A stretch of 12,124 nt of DNA from Actinomycetes bacterium (GCA_021815245.1 JAKAHF010000013.1:1-12124); one strand, 5' to 3'. Positions 1-6,008 are shown, counted from the first letter of the stretch. The notes: generated by a model not told the origin, from the sequence alone. Program-made: numbers and translations.

Positions 1-78
1 GGCTTCTTCGGCCTCCTTAAAGGCGCGGCGTGCCGAGGTCGAATCACCAGTGATATCGACTTTGACGTTAGCGGCCAC
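1..78 (-). CDS. Tape measure protein, N-terminal fragment (cut by left edge)
   Basis: Only the first 26 codons are in the window; the gene continues off the left edge. It would encode the tape measure protein, which sets tail length and is built into the tail tube. The start is GTG at 78-76, chosen because a perfect AGGAGG lies at 90-85 with a 6-nt spacer. The frame is open to the edge and begins MAANVKVDITGDSTSARRAF, the 'V.I.GD.s..r.a' opening common in phage tape measure proteins. It overlaps the end of the frameshifted chaperone frame (stop at 70-68) by 11 nt, which suggests translational coupling. Position directly after the tail assembly chaperone is the standard siphophage order. The identification rests mainly on this position and the opening residues, because the bulk of the protein is not visible. 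Confidence 0.75.
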   Translation of the reverse strand, partial: MAANVKVDITGDSTSARRAFKEAEEA

Positions 79-519
79 GCGCGGCCTCCTGGGATTCTAT
101 TCGTTGGTTGATGCGGGTAGAGAGGACGGCGTATTCATCCATGGTGAGATTCCAGTAGTCCCGTGGTGCAAGACCGGGGAACGCCTCTAGGAACACGGGG
201 AGCCTCGCTAGGAACTCGTCGGGCTCCCCTCCGAAGGGTTTTCATCGTCAAGCGCGGATTTCAACGCGGCCATGAGTTCCATGCACTGGCCGAAACTCCA
301 GTTGTCCATTTCGGCCATCGTGAAACTGTCGGGATCTTCTGACCCCTGTTTGCGAACGAGGTAGGCAATGCCCAGGATCTCGTCTTCGGTGACCGCCTCG
401 ATGCCGCGGTTCTTCAGCATCTGCATGCTTGTCCAGAACGGAACACCCGTCAGCTTCCGGTACTCGCGAGCGTCTTTGACTCTGATAGCCTGCGGGTCGA
501 ACTTGTAGACCTCGGCCAT
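68..519 (-). CDS. Tail assembly chaperone, frameshifted (gpGT-like) fusion
   Basis: A -1 ribosomal frameshift at 241-235 would join residues 1-95 of the short chaperone to a 55-residue extension ending at the TAA at 70-68, giving a product of about 150 aa. The extension runs FGGEPDEFLARLPVFLEAF and then a segment with PRDYWNLTMDEY. It is proline- and tryptophan-containing and looks like real protein. The T-type extensions of other phages bind the tail tube subunit, and the same role is inferred here. No independent start with a ribosome binding site is seen for the extension frame, which supports production by frameshift only. The extension frame contains the ribosome binding site of the tape measure gene and overlaps its start. 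The fusion itself is inferred; the two open frames and the heptamer between them are directly visible. Confidence 0.75.
208..519 (-). CDS. Tail assembly chaperone, short (gpG-like) form
   Basis: This 103-aa protein starts at ATG 519-517 after a GGGAGG/AGGGGA purine stretch, 5 nt past the stop of the gp10-like gene. It matches the short tail assembly chaperone (lambda gpG role) by position between the tail proteins and the tape measure gene, by size, by acidic character (segments such as SEDPDSF and SALDDE), and by a frameshift site near its 3' end. In the cytoplasm such proteins bind the tape measure and recruit tail tube subunits. An internal segment with MAEMDNWSF and a helix MELMAALKSAL precedes the slippery site. 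The last eight residues after the slip (SEGSPTSS) look like low-value tail sequence, whereas the -1 frame continues as a structured protein. Sequence identity between families is low, so synteny carries most of the call. Confidence 0.8.
   Translation of the reverse strand: MAEVYKFDPQAIRVKDAREYRKLTGVPFWTSMQMLKNRGIEAVTEDEILGIAYLVRKQGSEDPDSFTMAEMDNWSFGQCMELMAALKSALDDENPSEGSPTSS
235..241 (-). other. Programmed -1 frameshift slippery heptamer
   Basis: On the minus strand the frame-0 codons GAA AAC CCT contain A AAC CCT, which fits the X XXY YYZ pattern (X = A, Y = C, Z = T) in the correct phase. After slipping, the tRNAs would re-pair with AAA and CCC. The -1 frame has a stop (TGA, 244-242) immediately before the heptamer and is then open to 70-68, so a slip at this site gives the extension in full. 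No other heptamer in correct phase was found between this site and the frame-0 stop at 210-208. Confidence 0.7.
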
Positions 520-524
520 GTCCC

Positions 525-956
525 CTAGCCTCCCATGTGGTGTCGCCGAGCGAGACTTGCGATCTCGATCTCGTAGATGTGGACGATCTCGCCGCGCTTC
601 TCATCGACGGCGGGATAGATGTAGTAGGACTTGATGCCCTCGTTTCGTGCTGTGGGCTTGTGTTTGGTGCGGGTGCTGGATGCATGCCGGCGCATCGTCC
701 CGCCGAACTCGGACACGCCCGAGTAGATGAGGCTGGACGTGATCTTGGCGCCGCGCTTGATGTTCGCGACCTTGTAGGAGTCGATGAGCTTCCCGGTATC
801 GCGAGGCATGCGCTGACGTGCCGCCTCCAGCACCATCCCGCCCACCCGTTGATGGACGGCTTTCATCTCGTCGATCTCGTCCGGAAACTCTTTCAGCGAC
901 CTTATGGTCTGCTTGAGTCCTGTGATCTCGACCGCGACGTCGGACTTCTTGGCCAC
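525..956 (-). CDS. HK97 gp10-like tail component
   Basis: This 143-aa protein resembles the HK97 gp10 family of head-tail/tail completion proteins found between connector and chaperone genes. The signature is MPRDTGKLIDSYKV at about 50-63 ('P.dTG.L..s'), IYSGVSEFGG at 77-86 ('Y...vEfG'), and an aromatic C-terminal part IKSYYIYPAVDEKRGEIVHIYE. The middle (90-108) is basic with TRTKHKPTAR. The start is GTG at 956-954, directly adjacent to the TAA of the upstream gene (957-959); a GGAG about 6 nt upstream serves as ribosome binding site. There is no space between the two genes, so translation is probably coupled. By analogy the protein acts at the tail's head-proximal end or in tail completion; its exact role is inferred. 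Confidence 0.75.
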   Translation of the reverse strand: MAKKSDVAVEITGLKQTIRSLKEFPDEIDEMKAVHQRVGGMVLEAARQRMPRDTGKLIDSYKVANIKRGAKITSSLIYSGVSEFGGTMRRHASSTRTKHKPTARNEGIKSYYIYPAVDEKRGEIVHIYEIEIASLARRHHMGG

Positions 957-1574
957 TTAGGACTCCGAAGTCAGGAAGTCCAGATACCCGGTTCCCTTGA
1001 AACTCAGCGACTCTGAGACGCCGGCTTCGTCTGGATTGTCGAGTGACCATCCTTCGGGCACGATGTAGCCGATCCACACAACCGGGGCTGCCTTGGACTC
1101 GTACATCTTGAGCACAAGCGCCGCACCGCTGTTGTCGAGCACCAGGGCTGCGTAGGTGTCGTCTTCTTCCAACTTGGAGAACGATCCGCCCCAGTCCAGC
1201 AGACCGGTGCCTTGGAAGGTGCGCACCTCGTTGATGCCCGAGGTCTTCACGACGCCCGATTTCAGGTCGAGCTTCCAGCCGCCGCAAGCCGCCACGTGTG
1301 CAGTGTCGTAGTACTTGCCGCTCACGGTGACCGGCGTAGTTGGTGCCGCGTCGAAGACTATGCGACCACAGGCCCCGTGGATCTTGTAGCCGCTGGTCTG
1401 GAGTACGCCGTCGTCGTAGACGAGCACCGTCTCGCCCTCATCCCACTGGCGTTTTGCAGCGTCGGTGATTTGGTAGGTGGTGCCTGCCACCTGCGAGCAG
1501 GCTTCGGTGGTGAACGCCGTACTACTTCCCGTCTGGATGTACAGGTCGCTCGCGTGTCCTACTATCACGCTCAT
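957..1574 (-). CDS. Tail tube protein paralogue B, with an inserted domain
   Basis: This 205-aa protein is a clear paralogue of the 129-aa protein encoded at 1705-2094. Both open with M[A/S]V...GH and share HVA..WK.D.K.G..KTSG[L/I]NEVRT, an LDNS segment, a KxYE segment and an F.GTG ending. The difference is an insertion of about 75 residues (roughly 15-90) rich in beta-type sequence, with VYDDGVLQTSGYKI and RIVFDAAPTTPVTVSGKYY. The start is ATG 1574-1572 with GAGGAGG upstream, inside the small ORF 1522-1701. Tail tube (major tail) proteins stack as hexameric rings around the tape measure; inserted surface domains on such subunits are known in siphophages. Whether A or B is the main tube subunit cannot be told from sequence. 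A baseplate-proximal or decoration role for one of them is possible. Confidence 0.7.
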   Translation of the reverse strand: MSVIVGHASDLYIQTGSSTAFTTEACSQVAGTTYQITDAAKRQWDEGETVLVYDDGVLQTSGYKIHGACGRIVFDAAPTTPVTVSGKYYDTAHVAACGGWKLDLKSGVVKTSGINEVRTFQGTGLLDWGGSFSKLEEDDTYAALVLDNSGAALVLKMYESKAAPVVWIGYIVPEGWSLDNPDEAGVSESLSFKGTGYLDFLTSES

Positions 1575-1701
1575 TCGCGTTCACCTCCTCGAAGTCTGCT
1601 CCGGGGTTTCTGCGGACACTCACCAACTGTCCTTTTGGCACCCGCGCGGTGCCGCCCACAACAGCGACGGTGGTGTCGCGCTTTGCTCGGTAGATGGCCA
1701 T
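1522..1701 (-). CDS. Small hypothetical ORF between the two tail tube genes
   Basis: A 59-codon frame starts at ATG 1701-1699, three nt after the TAG of tail tube paralogue A, and ends at TAG 1524-1522. It overlaps the start of paralogue B by about 53 nt. The product begins MAIYRAKRDTTVAVVGGTAR and continues VPKGQLVSVRRNPGADFEEV; it is basic overall and reads like a small beta-type protein. Without it there would be a gap of about 130 nt in an otherwise closely packed operon, which is the main argument that it is real. No good ribosome binding site precedes it, so translation would depend on reinitiation after the TAG of the gene before. The last 12-15 residues, in the overlap with paralogue B, may not matter. 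Function unknown. Confidence 0.5.
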   Translation of the reverse strand: MAIYRAKRDTTVAVVGGTARVPKGQLVSVRRNPGADFEEVNANERDSRTRERPVHPDGK

Positions 1702-1704
1702 GGT

Positions 1705-2094
1705 CTAGCTGTGCGACCAGGCACCGGTGCCGGTGAATGCGAAGGAGGCCTTGACCATGCCCTCGTCGTCGGTGCTGATGGACATGTTCGAGACCACGAT
1801 GGCACCGGTGTAGTAGTCCGTGTCGTTCTCGTAGAGCTTGACCGTGGGTGTGGCGCTAGAGTTATCGAGGGCAAGCGCCCGGAGGGCCGCTGTTGCGGCG
1901 TCGGCTTCGTCCAGGGCCTCGAGGTCGATCGAGCCGGTGATGGTCGGATTGCCGAGGCCCTTGTGAGTCCGCACCTCGTTGAGGCCAGAGGTCTTGGCGA
2001 TTCCGCCCTTGATGTCGGCTTTCCAGTTCGCCACGTGGGCAACGGCTGCCGCCGTTATCACCACCTGGCCCGAGTGTCCGATGCTGACTGCCAT
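1705..2094 (-). CDS. Tail tube (major tail) protein paralogue A
   Basis: This 129-aa protein is read as a compact tail tube subunit because of its position between the tail-terminator-like gene and the chaperone, its small acidic beta-rich sequence, and its homology to the longer protein at 957-1574. Conserved stretches include NWKADIKGGIAKTSGLNEVRT at about 23-43, LALDNSSATPTVKLYEN at 74-90 and FAFTGTGAW near the C-terminus. The start ATG 2094-2092 follows an AAAGGTGG ribosome binding site at suitable distance. A 6-bp GC hairpin (2110-2125) stands between the stop of the upstream gene and this ribosome binding site. Tube subunits are normally among the most abundant virion proteins. The family assignment is by context and general character, not by a search. 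Confidence 0.7.
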   Translation of the reverse strand: MAVSIGHSGQVVITAAAVAHVANWKADIKGGIAKTSGLNEVRTHKGLGNPTITGSIDLEALDEADAATAALRALALDNSSATPTVKLYENDTDYYTGAIVVSNMSISTDDEGMVKASFAFTGTGAWSHS

Positions 2095-2109
2095 GAGTTT
2101 CCACCTTTC

Positions 2110-2125
2110 CGGCCCGGGCGGGCCG
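2110..2125 (-). other. GC-rich hairpin upstream of tail tube gene A
   Basis: Arms CGGCCC and GGGCCG (6 bp) enclose a 4-nt loop in the short gap between genes. On the minus strand no T tract follows; the sequence runs straight into the AAAGGTGG ribosome binding site. It is therefore not a classical terminator and could be a transcript-stabilising or processing structure. Confidence 0.4.
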
Positions 2126-2130
2126 CTCTA

Positions 2131-2619
2131 CTACGCGGGTTTGATGTGGGTCTGCACGATCACTTCGAACGTGATCTCGCAGAAGTGGCCGCCAGAGGTG
2201 CCCGGCGACGGGGCGCTATCGATGTCGAAGTTGCTGAGTTGGTAGCGAAGCGCACCGGCCTGCCCGTCGAGCGCAAAGTCTTCGGCGATGTAGGCCTCTA
2301 GATCCGCGAGGATGGCGAGAGCCCCGACGCGGGCCTCTCGTATGGCGTTCTCGCCTTCGCCGGGCGCGGTGTAGGCGATGTCACCCTTGACCGTGATGGT
2401 CTCGAACACGTCGGGCTCACGCAGGCCTCCGCCCTTTTGTTGGACATTGACCGACGTGAACACCAGGAAGCGCTCGGTTTCGAGCACCCATTTTGAGCCA
2501 CGGTCGCCCGACGCAACCTCAAGCCGGTTCGTCTCGGTATCGTCTGGCCGATAGCGATAGGTCATGCCGTCCGTGAGCACGTCGAGCACGCACCCCGCCT
2601 GCGAGGTGAGCGCGTCCAT
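2131..2619 (-). CDS. Tail terminator-like / tail completion protein
   Basis: This 162-aa protein starts at ATG 2619-2617, overlapping the TGA of the connector gene by one base (TGATG), a typical coupled junction. An upstream extension to 2721 in the same frame is basic out-of-frame shadow of the connector and was not used. The product begins MDALTSQAGCVLDVLTDGMT and ends in a strand-rich segment HFCEITFEVIVQTHIKPA; a central helix lies at REARVGALAILADLEAYIAE. Tail terminators (lambda gpU, HK97 gp10-neighbour genes) are alpha/beta proteins of similar size that cap the tube and join it to the head, and this slot between connector and tail tube commonly holds one. No catalytic residues are expected. 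The assignment is mainly positional; a head-closure protein is the main alternative. Confidence 0.5.
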   Translation of the reverse strand: MDALTSQAGCVLDVLTDGMTYRYRPDDTETNRLEVASGDRGSKWVLETERFLVFTSVNVQQKGGGLREPDVFETITVKGDIAYTAPGEGENAIREARVGALAILADLEAYIAEDFALDGQAGALRYQLSNFDIDSAPSPGTSGGHFCEITFEVIVQTHIKPA

Positions 2620-3224
2620 CAGCCGATACCAGGCACGCGACGATCGTGCTCTTTCAGCACCTCGTCGACCTCGGGGATTCCGGTGTAGTAGCCAGCGCGA
2701 CCAGCAGTCGCCATGGACCACGTACGTCCGTCCACGGTGACTGCTGTGGCGCGCTGGTCAACGTCGTTCGGTATGAGTTCCCACAACGCGAGCTTCAGCG
2801 CCGCCCACTTGATTTCTTCTGGCACGGTGTCCATGCCGTGAGTGATGGCGAGCGACACGTTGCGCAGACCGCGCAGAAACGTCCCACGTGTCCTTCTGAT
2901 GATGATACCCGCCGGATCTATGGCCAGGTCCGCGAGGTCATCGGCGTCGAACGTCTCGTAGACCGCGAGATACTCATCGTAGACCGTGCACGCGGTGACC
3001 GCGGTCAACTCCAGATACGGAATCAGCAGCTCTCTCGTGCCCGTGCCGTCCCTCGTAATGCTCGCGGACGTCGACACGAAGGCCACGCCGCACAGGCGAT
3101 AGAACCGGCTACGTATGCGCCTCTCGGCTGCCGCGATAGCGGTTGGATCGATGCCTTTGTCGCCGATTTGGCCGCGGTCAAACTGCTGGGCCTCGAGCGT
3201 CGAGAAGAGTGCTGTATCCGTCAT
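2619..3224 (-). CDS. Head-tail connector (HK97 gp6-like adaptor)
   Basis: This 201-aa protein starts at ATG 3224-3222, 6 nt after the TAG of the upstream gene, with GAGGT as ribosome binding site inside the end of that gene. Adaptor proteins of the gp6 type form a ring under the portal and are mostly helical with a loop region. Here an N-terminal helical part has DPTAIAAAERRIRSRFYRLC (about 27-46). A beta-rich middle follows (ELLIPYLELTAVTACTVYDE), then a helix EEIKWAALKLALWELIP near 136-152, the pattern seen in phage gp6-like connectors ('P..i..A...L...'). The C-terminus, YYTGIPEVDEVLKEHDRR, resembles the 'ip.vd..L..~r' ending of this family. Its place after the capsid genes and before the tail terminator supports the call. 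Confidence 0.7.
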   Translation of the reverse strand: MTDTALFSTLEAQQFDRGQIGDKGIDPTAIAAAERRIRSRFYRLCGVAFVSTSASITRDGTGTRELLIPYLELTAVTACTVYDEYLAVYETFDADDLADLAIDPAGIIIRRTRGTFLRGLRNVSLAITHGMDTVPEEIKWAALKLALWELIPNDVDQRATAVTVDGRTWSMATAGRAGYYTGIPEVDEVLKEHDRRVPGIG

Positions 3225-3230
3225 GGCGCG

Positions 3231-4058
3231 CTACCTCGCCTGAACCACGCGGATGTAGTCGACTTGTACGTTCTTGGCGACCGCCTCGCCGGTCTTCACC
3301 GCTACGATCGGGCCGAGCTCTTCGCCGCTCGGGAAGGTCGCCGCGCTCGTGGTAGCCGTAGTCGTGCAGGCCACACCATCGGCGAAGAACGTGACCGTCG
3401 ACTCGCCGTCGAAGTAGAAACCGAACACGTGCCAGTCGTCGGCGTTGACGCCCGCCTCGCCGGCGTTGGTGGCCACCGTCTGGCCGGCCTTCTTCCAGGT
3501 CGTGTTCCATGCCTCGGGCGTCGCCGCCAGGATGTTGAAGCCGATGAAGTCCTTGTCGGCCACAGCTCCGGTGTTGTCCGCGAGGAAGTTGGCTGCAGCA
3601 CAGCCGGCCTCGGCCAGGCCGATGAAGACGCCTTCGTCGGCGTGCTCGAGCGCCTTGGCTCGGCATTCGAACCAGAGGGGATGATCGGAGGCGTCAAGGA
3701 TCTTGAACGGCTCCATCGTGCCCAGAGGACCGAGCTGGATGTAGGTCTCGTTGTTGTCGGTGCCTCCGCACGCGACGTTGATGACGCCACCAACTACGCC
3801 GGACGGAAGAGTGACTCCGCCAGTCGCGGTGTCCGAGGAGTACTTCCAGGTCGTCGGGTTCGCTGTGGTGTCATCCATCGGCATGCCGAGGAAGTCCTCG
3901 AAGAACTGGAAAGCGACCTGCGGGTCACACAGCATCGCGAGGCTCGGGATCATCTCCGAGACGGGGGAAGCGCCGGCGCCCGGGCTCAGCTCCTTGTCGC
4001 GGAAGATCATGTTGCGGCCGCGATTGGCGACATTCTTCCAGAAGGTGAGGGTTTGCAT
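3231..4058 (-). CDS. Putative capsid-associated beta-sandwich (LamG/concanavalin-like) protein
   Basis: A 275-aa protein with no catalytic motif that I recognise. Residues 1-45 hold a short N-terminal part. From about 50 (FQFFEDFLGMPMDDTTANPTTW) to the end it has the pattern of a LamG/concanavalin-type jelly roll: an 'F.DdF.g...d...W' opening, strands such as FECRAKALEHADEGVFIGLAE, the strand pair DWHVFGFYFDGE / STVTFFADG at 208-228, and the closing strand VQVDYIRVVQAR. The 'W..fGfyfDG...v.ff.DG' pair is the classic feature of this fold. Position two genes after the capsid protein suggests head decoration or a host- or glycan-binding virion surface protein; this is inference. The start is ATG 4058-4056 with GGAGG at about 7 nt, and that site lies in a small hairpin (4061-4078). 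Confidence 0.55.
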   Translation of the reverse strand: MQTLTFWKNVANRGRNMIFRDKELSPGAGASPVSEMIPSLAMLCDPQVAFQFFEDFLGMPMDDTTANPTTWKYSSDTATGGVTLPSGVVGGVINVACGGTDNNETYIQLGPLGTMEPFKILDASDHPLWFECRAKALEHADEGVFIGLAEAGCAAANFLADNTGAVADKDFIGFNILAATPEAWNTTWKKAGQTVATNAGEAGVNADDWHVFGFYFDGESTVTFFADGVACTTTATTSAATFPSGEELGPIVAVKTGEAVAKNVQVDYIRVVQAR

Positions 4059-4060
4059 CG

Positions 4061-4078
4061 GTTACCTCCAGAGGTAAC
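4061..4078 (-). promoter_or_regulatory. Hairpin enclosing the ribosome binding site of the 275-aa gene
   Basis: GTTACCTC at 4061-4068 and GAGGTAAC at 4071-4078 are perfect inverted repeats around CA. In the minus-strand RNA this folds as GUUACCU / AGGUAAC around a CUGG loop, and the GGAGG ribosome binding site sits in the loop and second arm, 7 nt before the AUG. The structure could limit translation start unless it is opened by an arriving ribosome or temperature. Confidence 0.5.
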
Positions 4079-4079
4079 G

Positions 4080-4112
4080 AAGGGGCGCCGCACCCTTCGA
4101 GCGGCGCCCCTT
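4080..4112 (-). terminator. Strong 12-bp GC hairpin between two capsid-region genes (terminator-like, no U tract)
   Basis: Perfect arms of 12 nt, AAGGGGCGCCGC and GCGGCGCCCCTT, enclose a 9-nt loop. It lies between the 153-aa and 275-aa genes. In the minus-strand RNA the hairpin is followed by only UUCGUU, so it is a poor intrinsic terminator by the usual rule and may be a pause, partial terminator, RNase barrier or processing signal. Confidence 0.5.
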
Positions 4113-4143
4113 GGATGAATGGGGACTTGTTGGTTGGATTGCG

Positions 4144-4605
4144 CTACGCGATGGCGGCGACCGCGCCGTAACGCGGCTCGGACAGGATCGCGATGATGCC
4201 GCCCAAGACGGCGGCGTCGACCACTTCTGTCGCCACCAGACGGCAGTAGCCGTAGCCGTTCTTCGCCAGCTCTGCCGGGTCGACTTCGATCACGTAGATC
4301 TCGTCGGAGCCGGCCGTGGTCGTGAACCCGGCCGTGGTCGCAGCGGTCAGCGTGCCGGGCGAGTTGTCGGATGTCTGGATGCGCCGGTAGTGGAATGCCA
4401 CCGCCGCCTCCGTGGTGGGCGTCGTGTCGTCGCAGGCGTTCACGGTGATCGTCGAGGTACCGGTGGTGCCGACGCCTTTCACGATCAGGAACGTGAGATG
4501 ACCGTAGTTCTTGCAGTTGACAACATCGCTGTAGGCCGTGCCGGCAAAGGCGTCGGCGACCGGTGCCTTGCCCTGCACGACGTGATTCTTTTCGCACCAA
4601 ATCAT
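4144..4605 (-). CDS. Conserved-looking phage protein after the capsid gene, possible head decoration
   Basis: I do not recognise this 153-aa protein. It begins MIWCEKNHVVQGKAPVADAF, is rich in Thr, Ala, Gly and Val, and has alternating strand-like segments (HLTFLIVKGVG, STITVNACDD, EIYVIEVDPAEL) typical of an all-beta virion protein. It contains four cysteines in C..NY and YGYCRLVA contexts. The start is ATG 4605-4603 with a weak AGGTAG ribosome binding site, 45 nt after the capsid gene. A strong hairpin follows its stop. Small beta proteins next to the capsid gene often stabilise or decorate the head, and that is the most likely role, inferred from position and character only. A head fibre or unknown accessory protein is also possible. 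Confidence 0.5.
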   Translation of the reverse strand: MIWCEKNHVVQGKAPVADAFAGTAYSDVVNCKNYGHLTFLIVKGVGTTGTSTITVNACDDTTPTTEAAVAFHYRRIQTSDNSPGTLTAATTAGFTTTAGSDEIYVIEVDPAELAKNGYGYCRLVATEVVDAAVLGGIIAILSEPRYGAVAAIA

Positions 4606-4650
4606 CGGTTCTACCTACCCTTGTGGTGATGGGTTGTCAGGAGGACAAAG

Positions 4651-5964
4651 CTACGCGCGGGCGGCGAGCTTGACGAACGGACTGACGGTGTTGCTCCCCT
4701 TGTACGGGGTGAGCGCCGACTTCCACTTCGGCTGCCCGTTGACGCGGTAGACCAGGCGGAAAGCCTCCTCGTTGTAGAGGAACCGCACATGGATGGACAC
4801 GTCGCTCTGCACGTTGTCCTTGTCGATGAGGGCGTATTCGTTCATGTCGGCGAGAACGATGTCGCCGGCGTCGCCCACCGTGGAGCACTGCTCGATCACG
4901 TTCACTCGCATGCCAAGCAGCGTGTTGTACGGCTTGCCCGAGAAGCCGTTCGCGGGCATCCAAATCGGAACCCCGGCCGTGCCGATGGTGAGTGTCATGC
5001 CCACGCACTGCGGGATGCAGTCCTGGTTGATGTACCACTCCGGGTTCGACGCGCGGCTCCAAAGACGCGCGTACATGTTGATGACGTTCTCGGCAACGAT
5101 CGTGTCGGCTACCTGGCCGGTCTCCTTGGAGACTTCCACGCAGCAGGAGGCGCTGCTGAACCCGAGCGGCATGCCGGCACCAGTGCCGCGGAAGATGGCA
5201 TCGTCGACGGTGAAGGCCATCTCGTCGCCGAACGACTTCTCATAGATGCGCCCGAGGGCCGCTGCGTCGCGGACAGACCGATTGGTGAGATAGGCGAGTC
5301 CCATCAGATCCTCGAGGGTCAGCTCTTGGAGCCCGATCTTGGGCTTGGTGGCCGTGACGCTGTCGGCCTCTGCCTTCCAGTAGACGCGCACACCGCCCCA
5401 GCGCGAGCCGGTCGCCCTGCTGGTTTCGTCGATGTACGGAACCTGCAGACCGTCCGATCCCTCACTGATGCCAGTGCGGTCGCAGCGCTGGGCGAGCACG
5501 GAGCGGTCGTACATGCGCTGGTAGATGGTCCCCGCGAAGTCCTTCTGAACGAGCCAGCCGCCCTCACTCGGTATGCTGGTGTTTCCGCCCGAGGCGGCAT
5601 TCATCACCTTGTACAGACGCTCGTCGACCTTGCCGCCGGGCTTGCTCGCATCCATGATCGCCATGAGCTGCTCGCCCAGATTGGCAAAGGGCTTCTCCTC
5701 GCCCACGTTGACCACGGTGCCGGCGTTCTGCGGCCGGTTGGCGGCAGCCTCGGCGAGCGAGCGGGCCTCGTCGGCGGCCGTTTCCGCTGCGACGTCTTCC
5801 TTCGCCTTCATCACCGAGATCTTGGCGCGAAGGCCCTTGACCTCCTGGTCGATGACGGCGAGTCGGGCGTCGTCTTCGGCAGTCGGGTGCTCCTTGGCTA
5901 CGATCTTCTCAGCTTCCGCGAGCAGCGCGTCGCGCTTGGCGCGGAGTTCCTCCAACGTGAACAT
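4651..5964 (-). CDS. Major capsid protein (HK97 fold) with N-terminal delta domain
   Basis: This 437-aa protein is the main shell subunit. Residues 1 to about 75 form a charged coiled coil (MFTLEELRAKRDALLAEAEK onward), the delta domain that acts as built-in scaffold and is normally removed by the protease encoded just upstream. The mature shell domain probably begins in the Gly/Ser-rich region near 123-136; SIPSEGGWLVQKDFAG (130-145) is the characteristic 'ggG.lvp..f...i' start of HK97-type coat proteins. Later parts such as VGMTLTIGTAGVPIWMPANGFSGKPY show the usual 'g..P.w....tllG.pv' region. The start is ATG 5964-5962 after AAAGGA. A terminator hairpin at 5990-6008 separates it from the protease gene. 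No separate scaffold gene is seen, in agreement with the delta domain. The cleavage position is not determined. Confidence 0.9.
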   Translation of the reverse strand: MFTLEELRAKRDALLAEAEKIVAKEHPTAEDDARLAVIDQEVKGLRAKISVMKAKEDVAAETAADEARSLAEAAANRPQNAGTVVNVGEEKPFANLGEQLMAIMDASKPGGKVDERLYKVMNAASGGNTSIPSEGGWLVQKDFAGTIYQRMYDRSVLAQRCDRTGISEGSDGLQVPYIDETSRATGSRWGGVRVYWKAEADSVTATKPKIGLQELTLEDLMGLAYLTNRSVRDAAALGRIYEKSFGDEMAFTVDDAIFRGTGAGMPLGFSSASCCVEVSKETGQVADTIVAENVINMYARLWSRASNPEWYINQDCIPQCVGMTLTIGTAGVPIWMPANGFSGKPYNTLLGMRVNVIEQCSTVGDAGDIVLADMNEYALIDKDNVQSDVSIHVRFLYNEEAFRLVYRVNGQPKWKSALTPYKGSNTVSPFVKLAARA

Positions 5965-5985
5965 TGGGGTCCTTTCCGACCAACA

Positions 5986-6008
5986 GAAAAGGCCGCTTCT
6001 AGCGGCCT
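5986..6008 (-). terminator. Intrinsic terminator between protease and capsid genes
   Basis: Arms AGGCCGC (5990-5996) and GCGGCCT (6002-6008) form a 7-bp stem with a 5-nt loop. On the minus strand it is followed by TTTTCTGTT, a fair U tract. It lies 18 nt inside the intergenic space and about 20 nt before the capsid ribosome binding site. It may let only part of the transcripts read on, or work as a processing hairpin. Confidence 0.65.

Noticed and set aside
601..1287. A minus-strand frame of 228 codons across the gp10-like gene and tail tube gene B
   Set aside because: It spans two real genes in another frame and is Arg-rich and low in hydrophobic residues; it is a shadow frame.
2620..2721. 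A longer start for the tail-terminator-like gene
   Set aside because: The additional 34 residues are basic and antisense in character, overlap the connector gene and have no ribosome binding site; the TGATG junction at 2617-2621 is the better start.
2646..4118. A plus-strand open frame of 490 codons antisense to the 275-aa gene and the connector
   Set aside because: It crosses gene borders and hairpins, its composition is Arg/Gly/Val/Asp-rich as for shadows, and no ribosome binding site or conserved motif was seen.
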